The notes under the pieces: model-generated
Database searches by the model: none
The model's input: the letters and a program-made list of their open reading frames with translations, nothing else
Told to the model about the DNA's origin: nothing
Part shown: positions 7,650-14,730 of the stretch, one piece after another
Numbering within the stretch: the first letter of the stretch is position 1
Layout of the letters: every line of letters begins with the position of its first letter
Made by a program: the position numbers and the translations under genes
Assembly (NCBI GenBank): GCA_964469505.1
Contig: CAYXZO010000036.1
Location: forward strand, 1 to 23,021
Direction of reading: 5' to 3'
DNA: 23,021 nucleotides
From: CAYXZO01 sp964469505
GTDB lineage: Bacteria > Fidelibacterota > UBA8477 > JABMPR01

Positions 7650-8954
7650 ATGAGGAGACAAATAGGTATAATCGCAGCTAGCTTGCTAATATTTATTTCC
7701 CAAGGTTGGAGCAAAGGCTGCATAAAAGCGAAATGTCATGCTGAAATAAATGTAAAAACATATGTTCATCCTCCCGTGGATGAGGAAGATTGCCTGGCTT
7801 GTCACCAACTAAAACGGAAGCACCAGCACCCTAATACGAAAGGTAAAGATTTTGTATTAACGTACAGTGATCAATTGGATTTATGCGGCCAATGTCATAA
7901 GATCAACCAGAAAGATCCAAACCTACATCCTCCCGTGGCGGAAGGGCAATGCACTACATGTCATAATCCTCATGCCTCAGATAACCCGAATTTGTTTGTC
8001 GCTTTGGATGCTAATCAGATATGTAATAAATGTCATTCCCTGAATCTCAACAAGCAGAACTATGTCCATGGGCCGGCAGCTGTGGGAGCTTGCACTACTT
8101 GTCATTTGGGACATGGCGATATAACAAAAGCTTTGTTACCTACTGAAGAGGTGAACCAACTATGTTTTAGTTGTCATACAGCCAAACAGGAGATGCTTGA
8201 AAACGTGGAGAATGTCCACGAACCAGTAGATGATAGTTGTACAAACTGCCACAATCCCCATGGTGCACAAGAAAAATTTCAGCTAGAGGAAGGTGTACCT
8301 GATTTATGTTTCGGCTGCCACGATGAGCTGCAGACACAGATAGAAGAAGCTAAATCAAAACACGCTGCTCTAGAAAAAGACCGCAAGTGCTTAAATTGCC
8401 ATGATGCCCATGGTTCCAATTATGATTATAATCTTCAAATGGAGCCATTCGATCTTTGTATGCAGTGCCACGCACAGCCGCTAGAAATTGGCGGCATGCG
8501 GATACCATCTATGAAGCGCTTTTTAGCCACCAATACTCAGTGGCATGGTCCCATCAGGGAGAAGAATTGTTCTGGTTGCCACAATCCCCACGGCACAGAA
8601 AATATTCGACTCCTCCGAAAGTATTTCGCCCCTAAATTCTATGCATCTTTCGATTTACACAATTATGAGCTTTGTTTTAGTTGCCATCCGAAAACTCTCG
8701 TATTGGAGGAAAAAACCACGCGTTTAACTAACTTTCGTGATGGCGATCGTAATTTACACTACCTGCATGTAAATCAAGAAAAGGGTCGTACTTGTCGTGC
8801 GTGTCACCAACCCCATGCTTCCCAACGGGCCTTTCACATCCGTGAAGCGGTTCCATTTGGAAACTGGGCATTACCAATTAATTACAAACCTTTAAAAAAT
8901 GGCGGGCAATGTTCACCAGGATGCCATAAGCCCAAGCAATACCAGCGGAAGTGA
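7650..8954 (+). CDS. 13-heme (up to 15-heme) c-type cytochrome, doubled CXXCH family
   Basis: 434 residues, signal peptide to about residue 21, preceded by a strong GGGGGGAG ribosome site. Thirteen CXXCH sites: CLACH, CGQCH, CTTCH, CNKCH, CTTCH, CFSCH, CTNCH, CFGCH, CLNCH, CMQCH, CSGCH, CFSCH and CRACH, many in the doubled form with CHNPH spacing. Two non-canonical sites flank them: CIKAKCH (CX4CH, residues 24-30, immediately after the signal peptide) and CSPGCH (CX3CH, residues 421-426). Repeated YVHGP/VHPPV elements show internal repeats of a roughly 50-residue heme-pair unit. With about one heme per 30 residues it should form a linear wire. Its stop overlaps the next GTG start. DmsE/MtrA-like insertion into the barrel is plausible but inferred. 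Confidence 0.9.
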   Translation: MRRQIGIIAASLLIFISQGWSKGCIKAKCHAEINVKTYVHPPVDEEDCLACHQLKRKHQHPNTKGKDFVLTYSDQLDLCGQCHKINQKDPNLHPPVAEGQCTTCHNPHASDNPNLFVALDANQICNKCHSLNLNKQNYVHGPAAVGACTTCHLGHGDITKALLPTEEVNQLCFSCHTAKQEMLENVENVHEPVDDSCTNCHNPHGAQEKFQLEEGVPDLCFGCHDELQTQIEEAKSKHAALEKDRKCLNCHDAHGSNYDYNLQMEPFDLCMQCHAQPLEIGGMRIPSMKRFLATNTQWHGPIREKNCSGCHNPHGTENIRLLRKYFAPKFYASFDLHNYELCFSCHPKTLVLEEKTTRLTNFRDGDRNLHYLHVNQEKGRTCRACHQPHASQRAFHIREAVPFGNWALPINYKPLKNGGQCSPGCHKPKQYQRK

Positions 8955-9937
8955 GGAGTCAACGGACACAACTAGGATTATCGTTGGGATTGAGTCTGGT
9001 ACTGTTACTCAATCCGACTCCTCTTAGCAGCGAGGTAATAAAGAAGTCAAATTCCAAAGCGGGTCGCAGATTTAGTGTGGGTGAAACTTTGCCTAAAGAG
9101 TTAGCAGAGCGGATTCCTTGGTCAACTCCGTTAAAAAAGGTGGGGATGTTGCTTTTCACCCGAGGCGATCAGGAGTTTTCCTTAAACTTGAAAGAAAGAC
9201 TCAGGCAAAAATTACCACCAATTATTTATAAACAAGTTCCTATTGTCGAGTTTCAAGAACCGGTTGCGCCTGAATCATTACAGCTGCAACTTTCGCATCA
9301 ACATGTAATAATCCACGATACCAATCGGGTTTGGTATGAGACCTTTGGTTTGATTGTTTATCCAACGGTACTCTTTATTGGCCGGGACACTACCGTATTG
9401 GCTTATTTCGCTGGTTATACTCCATCTACTTTGTTGAAAATCAGAGTCTTCCTCAGTGATTATTTTCCCTCGCTACAAGTGCCTGCCCAACCCCAGTTCA
9501 CAGCCCAAGAAAGACGTGGGATAAGGCGACATAACTTCGCCCGTCGGTTGTTTTCTCAAAAAAAATATTCCTTGGTTTTAAAGTTTCTGCCTCCTGATTC
9601 AGAAATGACCAGATCTGATTCTTTACTTCAAGCATATTGCTTTTTAGAGTTAGGGCAAGATAGCTTGGCCCAAACATCTTTTCAGGTTTTGGATACTACA
9701 GGAGTAGAGAAGTATTTTATATGGTTTGGTTTGGGAATTTTACACTATCGTAAGCAAGAGTGGGATGCAGCCAAGCGATATTTTTACGCTATCCCTGTTA
9801 TGCCTGACATGTGGCGTTTGCACTACTGGCGCGGCAGAACTATGGAGAAACTTAACTCCCCTGATAGTGCTTTGCGGGAGTACCGCCAGGGAATTCGTCA
9901 ACTTCTTCAGCATCAACCACCTTTAGAACTCCCCTGA
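8951..9937 (+). CDS. Secreted thioredoxin-fold plus TPR protein lacking a CXXC
   Basis: 328 residues starting at a GTG that overlaps the previous stop (GTGA). Hydrophobic signal LGLSLGLSLVLLLNPTPLSS. Residues about 60-165 look like a thioredoxin fold: VGMLLFTRGD strand, then FGLIVYPTVLFIGRD with the characteristic cis-proline Y-P-T and a final hydrophobic strand. There is no CXXC and only one cysteine in the whole protein (in LLQAYCFLEL), so it cannot be a conventional dithiol oxidoreductase. The C-terminal half (about 180-320) has TPR-like helices (ARRLFSQKKYSLVLKFL, YFIWFGLGILHYRKQEWDAA). Its place after the cytochromes suggests a periplasmic assembly or chaperone role; this is inference. 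Confidence 0.72.
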   Translation: MRSQRTQLGLSLGLSLVLLLNPTPLSSEVIKKSNSKAGRRFSVGETLPKELAERIPWSTPLKKVGMLLFTRGDQEFSLNLKERLRQKLPPIIYKQVPIVEFQEPVAPESLQLQLSHQHVIIHDTNRVWYETFGLIVYPTVLFIGRDTTVLAYFAGYTPSTLLKIRVFLSDYFPSLQVPAQPQFTAQERRGIRRHNFARRLFSQKKYSLVLKFLPPDSEMTRSDSLLQAYCFLELGQDSLAQTSFQVLDTTGVEKYFIWFGLGILHYRKQEWDAAKRYFYAIPVMPDMWRLHYWRGRTMEKLNSPDSALREYRQGIRQLLQHQPPLELP

Positions 9938-9951
9938 GCGAGGGACCTAGC

Positions 9952-11412
9952 ATGAAGCTCAGAACAAAATTAATGCTGATAACTTTTATAGGAGTTCTAA
10001 TAACTGGCCTTTCAATCATGATACTGGTCGATCATCTTCGTGAGCAGATGATTCATCGCTATCTGGCCGGAATTATGCGACCTCTGGCAGAAGTGTTGAC
10101 TAACGATATTCGCACTAACATGCGCGCTCATACTCCAGAGGATATTCAAGACTTTTTAAAAGATTTTCAAAGAGAGCCGCTTATCATCCAGGTGCAAATA
10201 ATGAAACCATCCGGGGAGATCGTTTTTGCAAGTGATACTAATTCTATTGGTAAGATAGATAGTTTTTTCCTGAATAAAGGTGTTCCGGATCTGCAGACAG
10301 ACCGGGTGAAGATATATAAATCGAACAACCAGGACCGAGTGACCATTGTTCGGGAGATTGAACAATTACCCGAATGCCAGAGTTGCCATACTAATAGCTC
10401 TAAGATAATTGGGGTTATGCAGGTCACGCTTGATAACAGCATCGAGGGAGAGATTGAGCGTATCCTCCGGGCTTTCGATTTTGGTAGTTTCATTTTCTTC
10501 CTAATCCTGATCGGGGGAGTAATATTCGCAGTCCATCAATTCTTTTTCCAACGACCATTCCATGAAATACAGCGCGCCGTAACTGAAATTGAAAAAGGCC
10601 ACCTGGAGACGCGGGTAAAAGTTCAGACGTCCGGTGAAATGAAACGTCTGGCTGATAAAATCAATTCGATGGCCGCTCGGCTTCAGCAGGCGAGGGATGA
10701 GTTAAATATCATACATCGCCGGGAGATACACCGAGCCTCGCAACTAGCCGCTGTGGGAGAGCTGGCGGCCAGCTTAGCCCACGAAATACGAAACCCGATA
10801 GCGGGGATCCGCAATGCCCTGGAAATAATGGTCGAAAAAAACAGGGATTTATTAGAAGGTCCCATTGTTAGGGAGATTTTTAATCAAATTGATCGTATTG
10901 TTAAAACGATCAACGACTTGCTTACTTTCGCTATGCCAAGAGAGCCCCGCTTCCAAAAAAGCGACCTCGCCCAAGTCCTGCAAGAATCAGTGGCTCTTTA
11001 CCAACAGCAGTTTCAGCGGCATGGAGTCAAGGTTGAATTGGATTTACACCCCTGTCCTCTAATTGAAATGGATCCAGGCTTAATCAAGCAAGTTCTGGTT
11101 AACTTGCTTATTAATGCTTACCAAGCGTGTCTGGGCCGAGCGGGAGCAAAAATAGTAGTGCGATTGCAACCAGGTCCCACTGGAGAGGAATGCGAAGTAC
11201 AAGTCGTAGATAACGGGCCAGGTATTCCTCTGGATAGACTGGAAAAGATTTTTAAACCATTTTTTACCACCAAACATAAAGGGACAGGACTGGGTTTATC
11301 GCTTTGCCGATCGATCGTGGCCCAACATGGAGGGCAAATTTGGGCCGAAAATTCTCCTGATGGAGGAGCTCAGTTGTGTATCCGGTTGCCGCTAACTCAA
11401 ACTGAGAAGTAG
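9952..11412 (+). CDS. Membrane sensor histidine kinase with a periplasmic c-heme site
   Basis: 486 residues. TM1 at about 7-26, periplasmic domain about 30-176, TM2 about 177-197, HAMP about 198-250, HisKA with H-box LAHEIRNP (phosphoacceptor His277), then HATPase_c with N-box NLLINAYQA, G1 VVDNGPGIP and G2 GTGLGLS. In the sensor domain just before TM2 is CQSCH (142-146) in the context LPECQSCHTNSSKIIGVMQV. This is a covalent c-type heme site, as known from heme-containing sensors of metal-reducing bacteria. It probably reads periplasmic redox state or a gas ligand. A GAGGGA precedes the ATG. The gene follows the cytochromes and directly precedes its evident partner regulator, 6 bases downstream. 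Confidence 0.92.
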   Translation: MKLRTKLMLITFIGVLITGLSIMILVDHLREQMIHRYLAGIMRPLAEVLTNDIRTNMRAHTPEDIQDFLKDFQREPLIIQVQIMKPSGEIVFASDTNSIGKIDSFFLNKGVPDLQTDRVKIYKSNNQDRVTIVREIEQLPECQSCHTNSSKIIGVMQVTLDNSIEGEIERILRAFDFGSFIFFLILIGGVIFAVHQFFFQRPFHEIQRAVTEIEKGHLETRVKVQTSGEMKRLADKINSMAARLQQARDELNIIHRREIHRASQLAAVGELAASLAHEIRNPIAGIRNALEIMVEKNRDLLEGPIVREIFNQIDRIVKTINDLLTFAMPREPRFQKSDLAQVLQESVALYQQQFQRHGVKVELDLHPCPLIEMDPGLIKQVLVNLLINAYQACLGRAGAKIVVRLQPGPTGEECEVQVVDNGPGIPLDRLEKIFKPFFTTKHKGTGLGLSLCRSIVAQHGGQIWAENSPDGGAQLCIRLPLTQTEK

Positions 11413-11418
11413 AAAGAG

Positions 11419-12807
11419 ATGGTTATGCACCTTTCAGCCATAATTATAGAGGATGAGAAGTTGGTAGCCTGGTCGCTGGCAGAACATCTTAAGAGCTTAG
11501 GAATGCAGGTTGCAGTCACTGAATTTGCTCGCGAAGGTATTGAAATGGCATTAAAAGACCCGCCGGATTTTCTTTTCGTTGATTACCGTTTGCCCGATTT
11601 AGATGGAATTGAAGTACTGCGCAGTCTGCAAACTATAAGAGACCAAAGTATCTTCTTTTTCATGACCGCTTATGGAACAGAGGAAGTTTCCATCGAAGCC
11701 CTAAGACTGGGAGCTACCGAGTACCTGACGAAACCCGTCAATTTTGAAGAGATTACCTTGTTTATTGATAGAGCTTTACGGGAACGTAATCAGAGCAAAA
11801 CTATTCACCTATTAAAAGAATGTCAAAGAAAAACGCTTCAACTGGGGGCTTATGTCAGCCGTTCCCGTAAGATGCAAGAGATTATGCAGACGGTTCATAA
11901 GCTGAGAGATGTCGAAGCTGGCACCATATTATTATTGGGTGAAACAGGCACGGGAAAAGATACTTTTGCCAGGTTAATCCATGAACATAGCCCGCGCCGC
12001 CATAAACCTTTCATTGTAGTCAACTGTACCGCCTTATCTGAACACCTGTTGGAGAGTGAGCTCTTTGGACATGAAAAAGGAGCTTTTACTGATGCTAAGA
12101 GTAGGAAACCTGGACAGGTGGAATTGGCCGAAGGGGGTACGGTTTATCTGGATGAGATTGCGGAAATACCAATAAGCTTCCAGGCAAAGTTGCTTCGCTT
12201 TATCGAAACACGTTCCTTCTATAGAGTGGGTGGTACTCGAGAGTTGAAAGTGAATGTGCGAATTATTGCATCTACTAACCGTGATTTGAAGCATGAGATG
12301 GAACAGGGGCGTTTTCGTGAAGATCTGTTTTATCGATTGAACGTCATAGCTCTAACCCTACCGCCCTTAAGGGAGCGAGTGGAAGATATTCCCTTACTGG
12401 TTGAACATTTCATTAAGATGTTCAATGTGGAATTTAAGTGCCGCGTTGAAGGTATTGATCCTGATGCTTTAGAGATGCTTAAACATTATGACTGGCCCGG
12501 TAATGTCAGAGAATTAAAAAACACAATTGAACGCATTTTTCTTTTAGAGCAACCTAGGGTGATACATTCTTGGCATTTTCCAGCCTCCATTCGCCAAAAA
12601 GTTGACTTCCGTCCGCGCGAATTTGAAACAGGTGTACAGAGCAGTGATGATTTCTTTGACGGTAAGACCCTGGCTGATGTCGAACGTGAAATGGTGGAAT
12701 GGGCACTTCGGCAAAAGTATAATAATCAGACCCATGCTGCCCAGCTACTGGGGATCTCGCGCGATCAGCTAAGGTATAAGATGAAAAAGTATGGTTTGTT
12801 GGATTAG
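11419..12807 (+). CDS. Sigma-54-dependent response regulator (NtrC family)
   Basis: 462 residues in three domains. The receiver (about 5-120) has acidic pair Glu11/Asp12, phosphoacceptor Asp55 in FVDYRLPD, Thr83 and Lys105. The AAA+ domain (about 145-380) has Walker A GETGTGKD (174-181), Walker B VYLDEI (242-247), and the sigma-54 contact loop as GAFTDA (221-226), not the textbook GAFTGA. The C-terminal Fis-type helix-turn-helix is at about 435-458 (THAAQLLGISRDQLRYKMKK). Once phosphorylated it should bind an upstream palindrome and open sigma-54 promoters. Good candidate sites are the GGAATATTCC palindromes at 1120, 12841 and 12865, so it probably activates its own operon and the cytochrome at 13177. 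ATG 11425 is an alternative start. Confidence 0.93.
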   Translation: MVMHLSAIIIEDEKLVAWSLAEHLKSLGMQVAVTEFAREGIEMALKDPPDFLFVDYRLPDLDGIEVLRSLQTIRDQSIFFFMTAYGTEEVSIEALRLGATEYLTKPVNFEEITLFIDRALRERNQSKTIHLLKECQRKTLQLGAYVSRSRKMQEIMQTVHKLRDVEAGTILLLGETGTGKDTFARLIHEHSPRRHKPFIVVNCTALSEHLLESELFGHEKGAFTDAKSRKPGQVELAEGGTVYLDEIAEIPISFQAKLLRFIETRSFYRVGGTRELKVNVRIIASTNRDLKHEMEQGRFREDLFYRLNVIALTLPPLRERVEDIPLLVEHFIKMFNVEFKCRVEGIDPDALEMLKHYDWPGNVRELKNTIERIFLLEQPRVIHSWHFPASIRQKVDFRPREFETGVQSSDDFFDGKTLADVEREMVEWALRQKYNNQTHAAQLLGISRDQLRYKMKKYGLLD

Positions 12808-12840
12808 GGTGACCGTGCTTTTTCCTGGGGAAAATCCGAG

Positions 12841-12858
12841 TTGTGGAATATTCCCCAA
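12841..12858. promoter_or_regulatory. Palindromic activator site 2A
   Basis: ttgtggaatattccccaa is an 18-base palindrome with one mismatched pair. The core GTGGAATATTCC matches the sites at 12865 and 1120. Its centre is about 262 bases upstream of the start predicted for the element at 13086. Confidence 0.7.
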
Positions 12859-12864
12859 TTCAAA

Positions 12865-12880
12865 TGTGGAATATTCCACG
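12865..12880. promoter_or_regulatory. Palindromic activator site 2B
   Basis: tgtggaatattccacg contains a perfect 14-base palindrome (12866-12879). The centre is 23 bases from that of site 2A, roughly two helical turns, as common for cooperative binding of NtrC-type dimers. About 239 bases upstream of the predicted transcription start. Confidence 0.72.
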
Positions 12881-13085
12881 GCGATTTAATTTCTGTATTT
12901 TGCCCATAGCTACTTAGCATAAAGATATAATTGTACCGAATTCGGAATGGGCTAATTGCCCCTAAAATGGGTAAATGGATGCTGTTATTAATATATTGAG
13001 AAAACAATATGTTATGGTCCGAATTGTCAGTGCATTCCTATGAAATGAGATACAAATCACTTTTTCATTTGACTAGGTAAAATGA

Positions 13086-13100
13086 TGGCACAGAGGTTGC
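13086..13100 (+). promoter_or_regulatory. Sigma-54 (-24/-12) promoter of the tetraheme cytochrome gene
   Basis: TGGCACAGAGGTTGC matches the RpoN consensus TGGCAC-N5-TTGC exactly with correct spacing. Start of transcription is predicted near 13112, giving a leader of about 65 bases that contains the AAGGAGGGG site 7 bases before ATG 13177. Two activator palindromes lie upstream. Confidence 0.82.
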
Positions 13101-13176
13101 CAATTTAGAAAGCGAGATGCGGGCAAAAGAATTAATAAACCATTTAACCCAAGTGAAAGTAAGGAGGGGTTTTTCA

Positions 13177-13791
13177 ATGAAACGTGTACTGAGCGTGTTA
13201 ATAGGCGCGATCCTGATCACCGCTACCGCATGGGGTCAGACCATTGTTGGTTCTGAGCATGATTTCTCCGGTAAAAACTGGAACAATACTGGTGAAATCT
13301 GTGTGGTTTGTCACACTCCGCACAATGCGAACACCACTGTATCGAACACTCCATTGTGGAACCATGAAGTTACTTCTGCCACTTTTACACCCTACTCTTC
13401 TGCTACTTTAAATGCTTCTACCGGTCAGCCGGACGGAGTCTCCAAACTTTGTTTAAGCTGTCATGACGGAACAGTTGCCCTTGACAATTTCGGCGGTCGT
13501 AGTAATGGCACTAATATCATCGGCGGCGGCAAGAATCTGGGTACCGATTTAAGTAATGATCATCCTGTCTCCATTACTTACGATGCCAGTTTAGCTTCTG
13601 CTGATGGCGGACTTTACGATCCCACCTCCACAAACAGTGGTTTAGGTGGTACAATTGAGAATGACATGTTATTCAATGGCAAATTAGAGTGTGCTTCCTG
13701 TCATGATGTTCATAATGGAAGCGGCTTAGGCCATTTGCTGGTTAAGAACAATGCAAATAGCGCTCTTTGCTTAACCTGCCATAACAAGTAA
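13177..13791 (+). CDS. Secreted tetraheme c-type cytochrome, possible filament-forming (OmcE-like) subunit
   Basis: 204 residues: signal peptide MKRVLSVLIGAILITATAWG, then four CXXCH sites at C42-H46, C92-H96, C172-H176 and C198-H202. Six further histidines (28, 49, 63, 129, 179, 186) are enough for bis-histidine ligation of all four hemes with two to spare. The frame continues upstream to 13117, but that start lies at the predicted transcript start and has no ribosome site, whereas 13177 has AAGGAGGGG and a proper signal peptide. The layout (early CxxCHxPHN, PLWNH, LCLSCHDGTVA, DHPVS, LECASCHD, terminal CLTCHNK) resembles secreted tetraheme cytochromes of the group containing OmcE nanowire subunits; that assignment is from memory and tentative. 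Monocistronic, with its own promoter and terminator, suggesting high output. Confidence 0.9.
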   Translation: MKRVLSVLIGAILITATAWGQTIVGSEHDFSGKNWNNTGEICVVCHTPHNANTTVSNTPLWNHEVTSATFTPYSSATLNASTGQPDGVSKLCLSCHDGTVALDNFGGRSNGTNIIGGGKNLGTDLSNDHPVSITYDASLASADGGLYDPTSTNSGLGGTIENDMLFNGKLECASCHDVHNGSGLGHLLVKNNANSALCLTCHNK

Positions 13792-13822
13792 CGCCCGCTT
13801 TTCCGGAGCGATATTCCTCCAA

Positions 13823-13857
13823 GGAGCTCCCCTGGTAAGGGGGAGCTCTTTTATTTT
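13823..13857 (+). terminator. Rho-independent terminator of the tetraheme cytochrome gene
   Basis: Perfect 9-bp stem gagctcccc / ggggagctc around a 7-base loop, followed by TTTTATTTT. It begins about 30 bases after the stop codon. Confidence 0.92.
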
Positions 13858-13986
13858 GTCGGTTCTTGGAAGAGATGCTCAAGCTCCATTAAATTGGTGG
13901 GGTTTTAATGTTCTTAAGTAAATGGGAATTTGCTAAAAAGCTGGAGCTGATTAGAATTCAACTATGTTTACCGAAGAAGGATCGAA

Positions 13987-14712
13987 ATGGGATATTTAGG
14001 GCGCGTTTTTGGTGGTGGATTGGGCTGGGCTATTGCTGGTCCCATTGGTGGACTAATAGGTTGGTGGTTAGGCAGTCGTCTAGATGAAGAAGAAGCCCAG
14101 CAGCGAGAAACATTGGGGCCGTCGAATGGTTCTAAGCCGGGTGACTTTGCGGTTGCCCTTATGGTTGTGCTGGCTAAAGTACTTAAAGCTGATGGCCGGG
14201 TCTTAAAGTCTGAGCTGGAATACGTAAAGCACTATTTATTACACGCATTCAGCTATGAAGATGCGCGGGAGATGCTGCACCTATTGAAGAATTTGCTGGA
14301 ACAAGATTACTACCTATATGAAGTTGCCGACCAAATCAATCGTCACCTGAACGAAGCAGAAAAACTTCAGCTCATACATGTTCTATTTGGACTCAGCCAA
14401 GCCGACGGGGAAGTGCATCCCCGCGAAGTGGAAGTGATAGAGGAAGTAGCGCGGTACTTACACATTCCGGAACAATCTTTTCAGTCAATAAAGGCTATGT
14501 TTGCACCTGATACTGAGCCCTGGTATGAAATCCTGGGAGTTTCCCCCTCAGCTTCGGATGAAGAGATCAAAAAAGCTTACCATCATCTAGCGACTTTATA
14601 TCATCCTGACAAACTCCAGCATCTGGGGCCTGAATTCAAAGAGCTGGCTGAACAGAAATTCAAAACCATCAACGAGGCCTATCAGCATATTAGAGCTCAG
14701 CGGGGTTTCTAG
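13987..14712 (+). CDS. TerB/J-domain protein, DjlA-like co-chaperone
   Basis: 241 residues. A glycine-rich hydrophobic N-terminus (about 1-30, GGGLGWAIAGPIGGLIGWWL) probably anchors it in the inner membrane. A TerB-like helical domain spans about 52-170 (two KADGRV / QADGEV motifs, the acidic turns typical of TerB). A C-terminal J domain runs from about 178 (WYEILGVSPSASDEEIKKAY) with HPD at 206-208. This order is that of DjlA, which stimulates the ATPase of DnaK at the membrane. A GAAGAAGG lies about 5 bases before the ATG. An 18-base gap to the mutase gene suggests co-transcription. Confidence 0.88.
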   Translation: MGYLGRVFGGGLGWAIAGPIGGLIGWWLGSRLDEEEAQQRETLGPSNGSKPGDFAVALMVVLAKVLKADGRVLKSELEYVKHYLLHAFSYEDAREMLHLLKNLLEQDYYLYEVADQINRHLNEAEKLQLIHVLFGLSQADGEVHPREVEVIEEVARYLHIPEQSFQSIKAMFAPDTEPWYEILGVSPSASDEEIKKAYHHLATLYHPDKLQHLGPEFKELAEQKFKTINEAYQHIRAQRGF

Positions 14713-14730
14713 CAGAAGGGAGTTGGAACG

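Larger units (their letters stand above)
12808..13176 (+). other. Gene-free regulatory region before the tetraheme cytochrome
   Basis: 369 bases with no convincing gene. It contains two activator palindromes (12841-12880), a small CCGAATTCGG palindrome (12936-12945), a sigma-54 element (13086-13100) and a leader of about 65 bases ending in a strong AAGGAGGGG ribosome site (13161-13169). The stretch between the palindromes and the promoter is AT-rich, compatible with looping or bending by IHF-like proteins, but I cannot identify a specific IHF site. No terminator is evident after the response regulator stop, so read-through from the operon is possible. Confidence 0.75.

Noticed and set aside
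5971..8954. CRISPR or tandem DNA repeat explanation for the recurring TGT/TGC-CAT patterns
   Set aside because: They are codons of CXXCH heme motifs spaced irregularly in open frames, not direct DNA repeats with spacers.
12820..12834. ttttcc-tgg-ggaaaa mini-hairpin after the response regulator
   Set aside because: Six-base AT-rich stem, three-base loop and no T-tract; too weak to call a terminator.
12936..12945. CCGAATTCGG palindrome
   Set aside because: Ten bases only, not repeated near the other promoter; expected by chance in a window of this size.
13117..13176. Upstream start of the tetraheme cytochrome frame (ATG 13117)
   Set aside because: It lies about 5 bases after the predicted sigma-54 transcription start and has no ribosome site; ATG 13177 has AAGGAGGGG and a proper signal peptide.
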